DNA from: JACKAQ01 sp020634975 [NCBI: Calditrichia bacterium]
Lineage (GTDB): Bacteria > Calditrichota > Calditrichia > RBG-13-44-9
Assembly (NCBI GenBank): GCA_020634975.1
Contig: JACKAQ010000006.1
Location: forward strand, 62,001 to 126,000
DNA: 64,000 nt
Direction: 5' to 3'
How positions within the stretch are numbered: the first letter of the stretch is position 1; the number at the start of each line of letters is the position of its first letter. Both the position numbers and the translations under genes were made by a program. Under the pieces are notes generated by a model. That model ran no database searches. It was not told where the DNA came from and saw only the letters and a list, made by a program, of their open reading frames with translations. Positions 54,558-64,000 of this stretch are shown one piece after another.

Positions 54558-57288
54558 ATGAAAAAAAGTGGTTTGATGTTGCTGGTGGCAACAATGTTAT
54601 GGGGTGGCGTGCTGATGGCGCAGGGTTCGCCAAATGTGCCATTGTTGGCGCATATCAACGATTATCCGTCTGTGGGATACAACGATTGCTGGGGCTACGT
54701 TGCGCCGGACGGTCGCGAATATGCGCTGTTGGGTGTGCAAAACGGCACCAGCATTCTGGATATCACCGATACGGATAATATTGTCGAAATCAATTTTATT
54801 CCCAGCGCAACTTCGCTGTGGAAGGATATTAAAACATATCAACATTATGCGTATGTGGTTACCGAAGCCAGCGGCGGGATGCAGATTATCGATTTGTCCG
54901 ATCTGCCGAACAGTGCGCCGCTGATCGGATCGGTAACGGAATTTGGCAGTTCGCATAATATTTACATCGATGTGCCGAATGCGTTACTTTATGTGGAGGG
55001 TAGCTTTAGCGAACCGGTGTGGGCTTACAGCCTTGCAGATCCGGAAAATCCGGTGCGATTGTCAAGTTTTGGCATCGAATGCCACGATATTTTTGCGCGC
55101 GATAATGTTGCGTTTATCTCCGAAGGCGGCAGTGGCTCAATCGGCATTTTTGATATGACGAATCCGTCACAACCGACGTTATTACAACGCTTAAATATTC
55201 CAGCCGCCGGTTATGTGCACAATGCATGGCTGACAGAAGACAGCCAGTTTTTGATGACGACTGAGGAAACCAACGGCAAAACCATGAAAATGTGGGACAT
55301 TTCCGACCTCGGGAATATTACACTCACCGACCAAATTCTGGCACCCGGCGGGTTAGCGCACAATACCCACATCAAAGGCAATTATGCCTACGTTTCCCAT
55401 TACAGCGACGGGTTACGAATTTATGATGTTTCCGATCCGTATAATTTGAGCGAAGCCGGATTTTACGATACATCCGACGATTGGGGTGCTTATCCCTTTT
55501 TCCCGTCCGGCAAAGTGCTGGTTTCGGATATCGATGACGGGCTATATATCGTCTTTTTTGAGGGCGCTCGCGAAGGTGATCCGCTCGATCCCAACGCGCC
55601 GAAAAGTGTTGCAGCCTACAGCGATTTCAACACACCGAATTCGATTCAGTTGACCTGGGAAGATCCCACAAGCCTGTTCAACGGCGATACGCTGACCGCT
55701 GCAGAATTTACTATCGAAGTTGCCCAAATTGGCGGCGGCACCGTTTCCGTTCCCGGTGGCAGCAGCGCATACGAAGCAACCGGATTGAGCGATGGGGAAT
55801 TATATGAATTTGAAATTTACACCAAAATAATTGCCAACGACAGCACCAGCAATCCTGTAAAGGTAAATTGGTATGCCGGTGGTTCGCCGTTTCCGGCTGC
55901 ACCGGCGAATCTGGTTTGTGAAAACAACGGCGTTGACGCGCTTTTGAGTTGGAACGATCCCGCCACGCAGGCAGACGGCACGCCGCTGGACGACCTCGAT
56001 CGCATCGAAATTCTTCGCGATGGCGAAGTTGTCGGCAGCGTTGCGCCCGGCAGCGAAAGTTTTGTGGATACGCCTGCTCCGGGTTTCGCATACGAATACG
56101 CCGTTCGTGCGGTCGATAACGAGTTGCCGGAAAATTCCAGCAAGTTAAGCAATAGTGTTGTTGTTTGTTACGTGGGCAATGCACCGGAATTTATCGTTTG
56201 GGTTGGTTCGGATGTTGGCGCAGCCAGCGCAGCCAGCGGCGATAGCCTGTTTGCTGCCATCGCTGCACATGGCGGCAGCGTTTACCTGACCAACAATCTT
56301 TTTGAGTTCGGCACGGATTTGAGCGGTTACAAAGCTATTTTTGCGGTGCTCGGTGTTTTCAGCGATAATCACGTGCTCAGCAGCAGCGATCCGGAAGCCG
56401 CTAGCGCTGGAAACGTATCTTATCAACGGTGGCAAATTGTATCTCGAAGGCGGCGATTGTTTCAATTACGATCCCGAACAGGGCGGCTACAATATCCGTA
56501 CATGGTTTGGTTTGAACGATGGCGAAGATGGCACCGGCGATGTTTTTGGCGTCACCGGACAAAACGCCATCAGCGAATTTTCATTTGGTTACAACGGTCC
56601 GAACAACTGGATGGACGAACTCGTTCCCGCCAGCGCTGCGCCAATCTGGAAAAACAGCGACAACACCGATGTTTTGGGTGTTTACAACGATAATTTCGGC
56701 AACGGATTGACAATCGGCGTTGTGCCGTCGTTTGGCGGATTGGTGGAGACCGGAGGATTTGTTACACCGGTAATTCCGAACACCGGTGGCGGATCGGGTG
56801 AAAAAATCCGTCCGGTAGCCGGTGGTGAGCACCGCCCGTTTGTCAAAAAATATGCGCATTTTCCCGAACGTGCGGAGCAGTGGAAAGGGCGCAATTTTGT
56901 ATCGCTGGATGAAACCGGCAACATCGTGATGAGCGCCGGTAATAACGTTGAGCTAATGGGCGCATATCTGCAATTGCTGGGTGCGCCGGTCACCGGAATT
57001 GATGACGCTCAAGTTGCCGTGCCCGCGTCTTTTGAGCTGTCACAAAATTACCCGAACCCGTTTAATCCGACCACTTCATTTTCGGTGGCTTTGCCGGAAA
57101 ACAGCGAACTGAATGTGACCGTTTTTAATGCGCTGGGTCAACCTGTTGCGGAGTTGTTCAACGGGAAAATGTCTGCGGGTGAACACCATTTTTCGTTCGA
57201 TGCAGCACATTTGGCCAGCGGATTGTATTTCTACCGCGTATCAACCGGGAACCTCACGAAAACCCGAAAAATGATTTTGATGAAATAA
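54558..57288 (+). pseudogene. Choice-of-anchor-B (LVIVD-repeat) secreted protein, frameshifted
   Basis: A secreted protein of 909 residues if one base is removed. Signal peptide (LMLLVATMLWGGVLMAQ), then LVIVD-type beta-propeller repeats to about residue 340 (HINDYPSVGYNDCWGYVAP, GIFDMTNPSQPTLLQ), two Fn3-like domains, and a C-terminal sorting domain SQNYPNPFNPTTSFSV ending KMILMK. The frame breaks near 56395-56408: upstream residues end DPEA and the right continuation, ALETYLINGGKLYLEGG, is one frame over. Total length is 3n+1, so it is one extra base (possibly A at 56403) or an assembly error. I treat it as one gene, not two. Confidence 0.85.
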
Positions 57289-57319
57289 TCAAGCTCCGAT
57301 TTTAGTGACTGATGTTTTT

Positions 57320-57345
57320 GAAAAGGCGCAGCGATGCGCCTTTTC
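57320..57345. terminator. Terminator hairpin after the anchor-B gene
   Basis: An 11-base-pair perfect stem, GAAAAGGCGCA and TGCGCCTTTTC, with a GCGA tetraloop, ending in T. The A-rich and T-rich arms allow action in both directions. Confidence 0.85.
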
Positions 57346-57450
57346 TGTTCCTGCCGAATACCAATTTGCGATTGGGAAATACACAAAAAATCGCTACATT
57401 TTTAAATATATTTTTTATCCGAAAGCCGCATTTTTCCACAGGAGTAGCAC

Positions 57451-60400
57451 ATGAAACAGTTGTCCAACCTTGTTCTGTTTATCTGCATTTTTGGATGGGG
57501 AATCGCAGTTGCGCAACCGACCGAAATTTATAGCGAAGTGCGAATATTTGTTGATCAACCTTCCGTATTTCAAGATTTGGCAAACAATGATATTTATTTC
57601 GATCATATTCATCGCGAAAAAACGGATCGCGGAATGGCCATCACCGGCGTGCTGAACAGCCGGGAATTGGCGACGTTGCAAACCAGTGGCATCGACCACG
57701 AAGTGCTCATTCCCGATATGACCGCACATTTTCTGGCGCAGCCGAAATTGAGTGCGGCGGAGCAATCGCGCATCCGCGCGAACAGCAGCGTTCAGGGGTT
57801 CGAATTCGGGAGCATGGGAGGCTATTACACGTTTGCGGAGGTGGTTTCGGAACTGGATTCGATGCGGTTGCTGTATCCGAATTTGATTTCACAAAAGCAA
57901 TCGATCGGCAGCACCCATCAGGGACGCGATGTGTGGATGGTCAAAATTTCCGATAATCCCGACATCGACGAAAACGAGCCGGAAGTGCTCTACGACGCGC
58001 TGCATCATGCCCGCGAGCCGCAAAGCATGATGACGGTCATTTATTATATGTATTATTTGCTGGAAAATTACGGCACCGATCCGGAAGCGACTTATCTGGT
58101 TGACAATCGCGAGCTGTATTTTGTCCCGGTGATCAATCCCGACGGTTACGAATACAACCGCCAAACCAACCCGAACGGCGGCGGTTTTTGGCGAAAAAAT
58201 CGCCGGAACAACGGCAGCAGTTACGGGGTGGATTTGAACCGGAATTACGGGCACATGTGGGGATACGACAACAGCGGTTCCAGCCCGTCACCGGGCAGCG
58301 ACACCTATCGCGGACCGTCCGCTTTTTCAGAGCCGGAAACGCAGGCAATCCGCGATTTTTGCAACAGCCGCGAATTCAAAATGGCGCTGAATTACCACAC
58401 CTATTCCGATCTGCTGATTTATCCCTGGGGCTACATTGCCTCGTTCGAAACGCCCGATTCCGCAGTTTTTCGCGAATACGCCGCAGATATGACCCAGTTC
58501 AACAATTACACCTGGGGCACCGGTGACCAGACGGTCGGTTATCTCACCAATGGCGATTCCGACGACTGGATGTATGGCGAGCAGGTCACAAAGCCCAAAA
58601 TTTATTCGATGACGCCGGAAGTCGGCGGCTCAGGCGATGGATTTTGGCCATCGCAAAGCCGGATTTATCCGCTCGCGGAGGAAAACCTCTACCCGAATTT
58701 ATTTGTCGCGTGGGCTGCCGGTGAATTTGTGAAATACAGCGATTATGTGCTGAACGATTTCGGTAACGGTAACGGTTTTCCCGATCCTGGCGAAAACGTT
58801 GACATTCGCTTTACCCTCAAAAATTTGGGATTGAGCGACGCCACCGGCGTATCGGTTGCGCTGGTCAGCGATGATCCGTATGTGCAAATTTCCGCGCCGT
58901 CCAAAAATAATGCGATCGATATCCCTGCACGTGGCGAGGCGCTCTCTGACCCGCTAACGTTCACTATTGCAGGAAATGCGCCGCAGGCACATGCAATTTC
59001 GATACAGGTGCAAATCACATTTAACGATTACACGATTTCGCAAAATTTGCAAGGTTTACTGGTCGGCACGCCGCAGGTTTCCTTTTCGGACGGCGCGGAA
59101 AATGGCACCGGAAACTGGAATACCGGGCAAGGTTGGAACACCACCACCAGCCAATCGCACAGCGCCAGCCGTTCGTTTACGGATAGCCCGTCGGGGAATT
59201 ATGGCAGCAATATCAACAATTCTCTCACGCTGCAAGTGCCGCTCGATTTTACGGATGTCACCGCTGCATATCTGGAATTTTGGACAAAATGGGCGATCGA
59301 AAGTCGCTGGGATTTTGCCCAGGTTCACGCCTCCACCAATGGCACAAGCTGGACATCGCTGAGCGGATTGCACACCATTCCCGGCAGCGGCGATGGCGTG
59401 CAGACCACCGGTGAGCCCGGTTACGACGGATTCCAATCCAGTTGGGTAAAAGAACAGATGGATTTGAGTCAATTTTCCGGCGCAGCGCAATTGTTCTTGC
59501 GGTTCCGGCTGCGTTCGGATGTCTCCGTTGAAGAAGACGGTTGGTATGTGGACGACATCAGTATCAGCGCGTATGGCAGCGGAAGCGTTACCGGCGTTGC
59601 TGTCGACGATGGCTGGAATCTCATTAGTCTGCCACTTAACGTTAGTAATTCCAATTATTTAGATGTGTTCCCAAATGCATTGCCGGGAACTCTTTTTGGC
59701 TTCGACGGATCGTATGTGACAGCGACGGAACTGACTGCCGGAAACGGTTATTGGCTGCGATTTGCAGCTGCAGAACTGGCGCCTGTTACCGGACAACCCA
59801 TCGATGCGTTGCAATTATCGCTCAGTGAAGGTTGGAACCTGATCGGCGGGATTTCCTGCGCGGTAGCGGAAGCCGCTATCGATGATCCGGCGGCAATCGT
59901 CATTCCGGGCACGCTGTATGGGTTTAGCGGATCGTATTTTCCGGCAACAGGTATCGAACCGGGAAACGCATACTGGATTCGCGCAAGTGCAAATGGCACT
60001 ATCGGGCTAACCTGCGGCGCTGCAATCGGCAAATCATCAACCGTTGCGGTTGTGCCGGAAAATGCAACCGTGGTAACAATTGCGGATAATGCCGGACATC
60101 ACCAACAGCTCTATCTCAATGTAAATATGGAAGATAACACGATAACTGAAAATAGCTTTTCGCTGCCGCCGTTGCCGCCATCGGGCATGTTCGATGCCCG
60201 TTTTTCCGGCGATGTTCGGGCAATTGCCGATGCCGAAGCGACCATCGATTTGCAGGCGCGGCACTTTCCGCTGCGCATCACTGTTCAGCCGGAAACGGTC
60301 GGAAAGCCGTACGAGCTAAAAATATTTGCAGGAACACAGCTTGTTGACACCCAAAATGTGACGGATAACCGGGCAGTTTTGATCGCCAATCCGGACATCA

Positions 60401-60717
60401 CAAAATTGCAGCTTCGCGTTGTTGGCGATCAGATTCCGGAGGCGTTTACCGTTGCCCAAAACTACCCGAACCCATTTAATCCGGTAACCGAAATTCGCTA
60501 TGCTTTGCCGAATGCAGCTGATGTGCAAGTGGTTGTTTACAATGCACTTGGGCAACAGATAAAAACGCTCGTTTCCGCCAAACAGGAAGCCGGAAATCAC
60601 ACGGTAGTTTGGGATGCAACCGATGCCAACGGTGCCCCCGTGAGCAGCGGATTGTATTTTTACCGTGTCAAAGCCGGTGCTAAAATTGCTGTTCGGAAAA
60701 TGCTGTTGATGCGCTAA
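57451..60717 (+). CDS. Secreted M14 zinc carboxypeptidase with sorting domain
   Basis: A 1,088-residue exported carboxypeptidase. Signal peptide (LVLFICIFGWGIAVAQP). The M14 catalytic domain has zinc ligands His186 and Glu189 (HHAREP) and His316 (ALNYHTYSD), with catalytic Glu390 in MTPEVGGSG. Beta domains follow (450-700), then two WNL repeats (GWNLISLPLN and GWNLIGGISC) that match those of the S8 protease, and the terminal sorting domain AQNYPNPFNPVTEIRY to KMLLMR. It trims peptides outside the cell, complementing the S8 protease. Confidence 0.95.
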   Translation: MKQLSNLVLFICIFGWGIAVAQPTEIYSEVRIFVDQPSVFQDLANNDIYFDHIHREKTDRGMAITGVLNSRELATLQTSGIDHEVLIPDMTAHFLAQPKLSAAEQSRIRANSSVQGFEFGSMGGYYTFAEVVSELDSMRLLYPNLISQKQSIGSTHQGRDVWMVKISDNPDIDENEPEVLYDALHHAREPQSMMTVIYYMYYLLENYGTDPEATYLVDNRELYFVPVINPDGYEYNRQTNPNGGGFWRKNRRNNGSSYGVDLNRNYGHMWGYDNSGSSPSPGSDTYRGPSAFSEPETQAIRDFCNSREFKMALNYHTYSDLLIYPWGYIASFETPDSAVFREYAADMTQFNNYTWGTGDQTVGYLTNGDSDDWMYGEQVTKPKIYSMTPEVGGSGDGFWPSQSRIYPLAEENLYPNLFVAWAAGEFVKYSDYVLNDFGNGNGFPDPGENVDIRFTLKNLGLSDATGVSVALVSDDPYVQISAPSKNNAIDIPARGEALSDPLTFTIAGNAPQAHAISIQVQITFNDYTISQNLQGLLVGTPQVSFSDGAENGTGNWNTGQGWNTTTSQSHSASRSFTDSPSGNYGSNINNSLTLQVPLDFTDVTAAYLEFWTKWAIESRWDFAQVHASTNGTSWTSLSGLHTIPGSGDGVQTTGEPGYDGFQSSWVKEQMDLSQFSGAAQLFLRFRLRSDVSVEEDGWYVDDISISAYGSGSVTGVAVDDGWNLISLPLNVSNSNYLDVFPNALPGTLFGFDGSYVTATELTAGNGYWLRFAAAELAPVTGQPIDALQLSLSEGWNLIGGISCAVAEAAIDDPAAIVIPGTLYGFSGSYFPATGIEPGNAYWIRASANGTIGLTCGAAIGKSSTVAVVPENATVVTIADNAGHHQQLYLNVNMEDNTITENSFSLPPLPPSGMFDARFSGDVRAIADAEATIDLQARHFPLRITVQPETVGKPYELKIFAGTQLVDTQNVTDNRAVLIANPDITKLQLRVVGDQIPEAFTVAQNYPNPFNPVTEIRYALPNAADVQVVVYNALGQQIKTLVSAKQEAGNHTVVWDATDANGAPVSSGLYFYRVKAGAKIAVRKMLLMR

Positions 60718-60748
60718 CGATGCTGCCAACTATTGCGGGAAACGGATA

Positions 60749-61372
60749 ATGGAAACTGCCAAAATTGCTGATACGCTGCTGGAATTGAAAGAATTTCAGA
60801 CCAAACGGTTGCGGGAAACTTACGCTGATTTTTCCGCGCAGCCGGAATTTGCCGCGCTGGTTGAGTTCTTTTTCAGCCAGATTTATGGCACGCAGGATTT
60901 TGGTTTTCGCAACGAAAGCATCAAAACGCTGCATCAGCGGTTGAGCGGATTGCTGCACGGTCAAATCATTGACGGTATTGGCAAAGTAATCGAATTGAAC
61001 GATCTCACCGAAAATCTGGATCGCCGGATGGCTGAGGAATTTATCAGGCGCGATGTTTCCAAATTATCGAATATGGAAATTTACGGCGATGTTTATAGTA
61101 GTCTGGACAATTACGATCAACGGATTCACCAAATCAATTTGATGGTGGAAGCCACCAAAAGCATCCACCATCTCAGCCAGATGTGGCTGATCGGGCTATC
61201 GCTGAAAGCGGTGAGCAAAGCCGCGCACATTGCCGGATACGGCAAAATTATGGATTTCCTGGAGGCGGGATACAGCGCATTTCACCGGGTAAAAAATATC
61301 AGGGCTTTTTTGGATGCGGTGCAATCGCGTGAAATGGCGCTGAATGACCGGCTGTTTGGCAAAACCGGGTGA
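60749..61372 (+). CDS. Unknown mostly helical protein
   Basis: A 207-residue soluble, mainly helical protein. The segment ALVEFFFSQIYGTQDFGFRN resembles the 'FFLEELY motif' family of unknown function, but this match is weak. It has no signal peptide. It starts 31 bases after the carboxypeptidase stop, so it may be co-transcribed, although it is not exported. I cannot assign a function. Confidence 0.65.
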   Translation: METAKIADTLLELKEFQTKRLRETYADFSAQPEFAALVEFFFSQIYGTQDFGFRNESIKTLHQRLSGLLHGQIIDGIGKVIELNDLTENLDRRMAEEFIRRDVSKLSNMEIYGDVYSSLDNYDQRIHQINLMVEATKSIHHLSQMWLIGLSLKAVSKAAHIAGYGKIMDFLEAGYSAFHRVKNIRAFLDAVQSREMALNDRLFGKTG

Positions 61373-61380
61373 TCTGTTTT

Positions 61381-61571
61381 TTGCCGCGAAGGCGCAAAGT
61401 GCGCAAAGGGAATAGTTGGTTCCTCATGTATTCGCGCCAAAGGTGCTCATTCAAGTAACGTTCCAGCTCAGGTTGTTATTTACCGACTCTCTGTACTGGC
61501 TCTGCGAAGGTAGGAATCTCCAAAAGTTGTTGTTTTTAATAAACTTAACGCTCTTTGTGCTTTCGCTGCAA
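61381..61571. repeat. Intergenic element with imperfect inverted ends
   Basis: The sequence at 61381-61403 (TTGCCGCGAAGGCGCAAAGT...) and the reverse complement of 61549-61571 agree at 19 of 23 bases, bracketing about 145 bases. The GCGCAAAG/GCGCAAAG units resemble the dispersed CGCAAAG repeats seen between genes in many bacteria. There is no ORF inside. It could be a small non-autonomous repeat, or a relic. Confidence 0.45.
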
Positions 61572-61893
61572 ATCCACTTACGATCATACTAAACATCAAA
61601 ATACTGCAGGAAACCCGCATTGTTCAATCTGTGTTACATCTGATCTATAAACCGTTAAAAAACCGATGTAACCAACCTGTGACAATTTACACAGGGTAAG
61701 TTTTGAAATTGCTTTTATTAACGATGTGAACAGGGTCGTAATAAATCATCGCATTCTCTGGCGAAAAACACGGAAGTTGAAACACGGGAATCTGCCTCAC
61801 CATCGATATCCCCTTTGGATTATTCCCACTTCCATTGCTTCGTCACAATTTTGCGTAACCGCAGTTAAAACAACATATTGGAACGGAGTGACT
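61572..61893. other. Non-coding gap before the TPR lipoprotein gene
   Basis: Contains two dyads: GTTACATC/GATGTAAC (61633-61640 and 61665-61672, 24-base spacer) and CCTGTG/CACAGG (61676-61681 and 61690-61695). These could be protein-binding sites or RNA hairpins for the following gene. The frame of the next gene is open through part of this gap, but the codons there do not look like protein. No tRNA was found. Confidence 0.4.
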
Positions 61894-62535
61894 ATGAAGC
61901 AAATCACACAATTTTTTGGAATTCTACTGACCGGAATTTTGCTCTGGGGATGCAGCAATACAGATAAACCTGCGTTGGCAATTCATGAGCAACAATATAT
62001 ACAGGGCATCGAATTGGCTAAAAATGGCGATTTCACATCGGCAATCCATTCGTTCAAAACTGCCCTGATGGAGATGCCTGGATATTCGCCGGCGGACGGC
62101 AGCATGGCTATCGCGAAAGATGCCGAAGCGGGGAAATTGAAACCGCAAGCCGCAATGGCGTTGTTCCGCGCGATTGATTTCGGGAATCATTTTGATAACG
62201 AGAAAAAAATTCGTGAGCTGAATTTGGCGATATCGATAGATCCGAACTATGCGCCTGCGTATAACGAGCGCGGCATTGCATTTTTTGATATGGGAAAATT
62301 CCGGCAGGCGCTCTCGGATCGCAATCATGCCATCGAATTATCGCCAAACGAACCGGCATCGTATTACAACAAAGCGCTCACCTGCGAAAAACTGGAAATG
62401 TTCGAAGACGCCATCGATGCGTATGCCCGCTTTATCGAACGTGCCAATCCGCGTCAAAAAGAGCATGTTGAATACGCCCGTTTCCGGATTGAAGAATTGG
62501 AAGAGCTGGTTCTGCAGGGAAGAAAAAATACCTGA
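61894..62535 (+). CDS. TPR lipoprotein
   Basis: A 213-residue lipoprotein: signal peptide with lipobox LLWGC (Cys near residue 18), then TPR units, for example AKNGDFTSAIHSFKTALMEMPG and PNYAPAYNERGIAFFDMGKF, up to FIERANPRQKEHVEYARF. ATG 61894 has CGGAG five bases upstream; an upstream start at 61726 would remove the lipoprotein signal. It is likely a membrane-tethered scaffold. The function is unknown. Confidence 0.88.
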   Translation: MKQITQFFGILLTGILLWGCSNTDKPALAIHEQQYIQGIELAKNGDFTSAIHSFKTALMEMPGYSPADGSMAIAKDAEAGKLKPQAAMALFRAIDFGNHFDNEKKIRELNLAISIDPNYAPAYNERGIAFFDMGKFRQALSDRNHAIELSPNEPASYYNKALTCEKLEMFEDAIDAYARFIERANPRQKEHVEYARFRIEELEELVLQGRKNT

Positions 62536-62601
62536 TATCCAATAAAAACAAACAGTTAAAAAATCAGCCGTATCGTTACATTTGTTTTCAAAGGGTCATT
62601 G

Positions 62602-63357
62602 TCATTGGTTAGGAGTTTGCGTAAGATCCGCAACATACAGGTGCCCGGAGTTCTGGTCAATCCACAGACGCCCAATAAATCGCACATATTTCCCGCCTGT
62701 ATCAACCTCCACAAAATGCTCGCCATACGTTAACTGCACGTCGATGGGTGTGCGACCGCGATGCTCACCATCGATGTAAACTTCCCCATCCATTGGGAAG
62801 CTGCGAATGGCCAGACGTTTGTTTATGGGCACCTTTATCGGCTGGACAGGCTGCGGCGCGGAAACGCGTCGCGCCTTTTTTATGTACGGAAGCGGATCGA
62901 GATGCTGGTTGTTTTGCAGAATCGAAAAATGGAGATGGGAACCGGTTGCCCGCCCGCTTTTTCCGGCGATGCCGATCAGTTCGCCGGGACTTACTAATTG
63001 CCCTTTTTTTACCAAAATTTTTTTCAAATGATGGTATTTTGAAAGAAAATTATCCGCATGTTCGATGTTTATCATGTTGCCGGATAATTTGTTGTAACCG
63101 GTGAAAATCACTGCGCCACCGCGCCAGGCAAATACTGAATCTCCTTCAAAACAATCGATATCGATCCCGCGATGAAATTCGCTGCCGCGTCCGCTGAACG
63201 GATTTTTCCGCCAGCCAAATTCGCTGGTCACCGGTTTTGGCGCGCCCAGCGGATGAAAGGATTCTTCCTGCGCTACAGCGGTTTTGCTCCCAAAGCAGAT
63301 TGTCATGAGCAGCCCGATGCCGCAAACCCATATTTTCTGACGAATGTGTTGTTTCAT
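62602..63357 (-). CDS. M23 peptidase-like protein with PEGA domain
   Basis: A 251-residue exported protein. After a signal peptide (WVCGIGLLMTICFGSKTAVAQ) comes an M23/LytM domain with zinc residues in FHRGIDID and the HLHF motif of TGSHLHFSI, which would cut or bind peptidoglycan cross-links. The C-terminal 70 residues form a PEGA-type beta domain (FPMDGEVYIDGEHRGRTPI), known as a surface-associated module. Upstream in-frame starts exist at 63372 (ATG) and 63387 (TTG); 63357 best fits the signal peptide. It is divergent from the HtrA gene. Confidence 0.88.
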   Translation of the reverse strand: MKQHIRQKIWVCGIGLLMTICFGSKTAVAQEESFHPLGAPKPVTSEFGWRKNPFSGRGSEFHRGIDIDCFEGDSVFAWRGGAVIFTGYNKLSGNMINIEHADNFLSKYHHLKKILVKKGQLVSPGELIGIAGKSGRATGSHLHFSILQNNQHLDPLPYIKKARRVSAPQPVQPIKVPINKRLAIRSFPMDGEVYIDGEHRGRTPIDVQLTYGEHFVEVDTGGKYVRFIGRLWIDQNSGHLYVADLTQTPNQ

Positions 63358-63586
63358 ATTTCTAAAAATCATGCCCGGAAGATACAAATCGCATGGCGCA
63401 AGTTAAAGCCGTTTTTTTTGCAATGCCTGTCACACGATAACTGATTGACAATTCTAAATATCAGTCGTGAACAATTTGCTGAAAAATTACGTATCACCAA
63501 ATAAATTTTCTTTGCTTGCGCTTCGCTTTTCAATTATGTTTGAAGCTTAAGCACAGTGATAAGACCCAAACCGGGGATGTTAAAAA

Positions 63587-64000
63587 ATGGACGAAATTAA
63601 AAAATTAGCTGTATTATTTACCGGCGTTCTGATCATCGGAATTGTCGTTTGGATGGTTTCGAGAGTACCGGGTGCTTCGGGATACAATTCGTTACCCAAA
63701 CAAAGCAGCATCCATCCATTGTCGCCGGAGCCAGAGGCAAAGCAGCTATCTCCGGTGGAGCCGCGTGTTTCCGCTCAACCCGGGGCGCGGCAAAACATCC
63801 GCGATTCCATTGCCTGGCGGAAAACGGAACCTGTGGAACCGGCGGAACGTCCGGTGATCAGCGGTGCAATCCCGTTCAACGGAAATCCCAACGCAATTTT
63901 TGTGGGTGCTGCTCAAAAAATTTTACCGGCAGTTGTTTCCATCGAAAATATCCGCAAAACCAGCTCCACTTTCGATCTGTTGCATCCCTTTTTAAAACGA
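63587..64000 (+). CDS. HtrA/DegP-family serine protease, N-terminal fragment
   Basis: The 138 residues before the right edge. An N-terminal membrane anchor (LAVLFTGVLIIGIVVWMVS) is followed by a Pro/Glu-rich linker and then AAQKILPAVVSIENIRKT, the start of a trypsin-like HtrA domain. The catalytic triad and PDZ domains lie beyond the window. GGGGA lies nine bases before ATG 63587. It is probably a periplasmic quality-control protease. Confidence 0.82.
   Translation, partial: MDEIKKLAVLFTGVLIIGIVVWMVSRVPGASGYNSLPKQSSIHPLSPEPEAKQLSPVEPRVSAQPGARQNIRDSIAWRKTEPVEPAERPVISGAIPFNGNPNAIFVGAAQKILPAVVSIENIRKTSSTFDLLHPFLKR

Noticed and set aside
56341-57288. A separate gene on the plus strand after the anchor-B gene
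   Set aside because: Its first 25 residues are out-of-frame sequence and the rest continues the anchor-B protein, so it is the second half of a frameshifted gene.
61373-61893. tRNA or rRNA genes in the larger gaps
   Set aside because: No cloverleaf arms or GGTTCGAATCC-like T-loop were found here or in the other gaps.

Overview
This looks like chromosomal DNA of a free-living, respiring, Gram-negative-type bacterium of the FCB supergroup, most likely Calditrichota or a neighbouring phylum such as KSB1 (inference, no search was run). The support is indirect: several large exported proteins end in the sorting/FlgD-like domain with an NYPNPFNP core; there is an alternative complex III operon and a caa3-type oxidase with fused cytochrome c; GWxTD, DUF5683 and DUF3108 proteins are present; and start codons are a mix of ATG and TTG. 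Base composition is moderate and looks uniform. I see no phage, insertion sequence, CRISPR array, rRNA or tRNA. Gene density is high, and many neighbouring genes overlap by one or four bases.

Layout. 1-5.4 kb: the end of a TPR protein, an unknown exported protein, DNA polymerase IV, a VanZ-like protein and a fused E1 of a 2-oxoacid dehydrogenase. 5.6-11.1 kb: a caa3 cytochrome oxidase operon (SCO, subunits I, III, IV, II and heme farnesyltransferase). 11.3-16.3 kb: dihydrolipoyl dehydrogenase, LipB, a two-lipoyl-domain E2 and LipA, which with the upstream E1 make a complete 2-oxoacid dehydrogenase plus its lipoylation pathway. 16.5-19.4 kb: proton-translocating transhydrogenase (pntAA-AB-B). 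19.7-27.3 kb: alternative complex III, headed by an unusual membrane protein with a C-terminal cytochrome c domain and lacking a separate ActE gene. 27.4-28.6 kb: a hydrolase-OsmC fusion.

29-37 kb holds an adjacent pair of exported proteins, one cohesin-like with a sorting domain and one M6 protease ending in a dockerin-like module. Opposite them lies a 1,377-residue membrane protein with a degenerate kinase domain and an exported beta-helix. 37.4-45 kb is mostly housekeeping: YciO, RidA, lipid kinase, DUF5683, CPA2-like antiporter, FtsY, RimO and a GWxTD protein. 45.1-47.2 kb contains a long non-coding leader and a DnaA-like protein that has lost key AAA+ and DNA-recognition residues. 47.3-49.1 kb: DUF3108 protein and an orphan NarL-type response regulator. 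49.3-60.7 kb: large secreted proteins (S8 protease, a frameshifted choice-of-anchor-B protein, M14 carboxypeptidase) with related C-terminal modules, plus a methyltransferase. 60.7-64 kb: an unknown helical protein, an inverted-repeat intergenic element, a TPR lipoprotein, an M23/PEGA protein and the start of an HtrA protease.

The genes fit together as an aerobic electron-transport core. The dehydrogenase complex supplies NADH, transhydrogenase balances NADH and NADPH, alternative complex III oxidises quinol, and caa3 oxidase reduces oxygen. Next to it is a set of exported proteases and binding proteins suited to degrading protein or polymer outside the cell. The most unusual items are the degenerate DnaA, the pseudokinase/beta-helix protein, the cohesin-dockerin pair and the altered alternative complex III operon.
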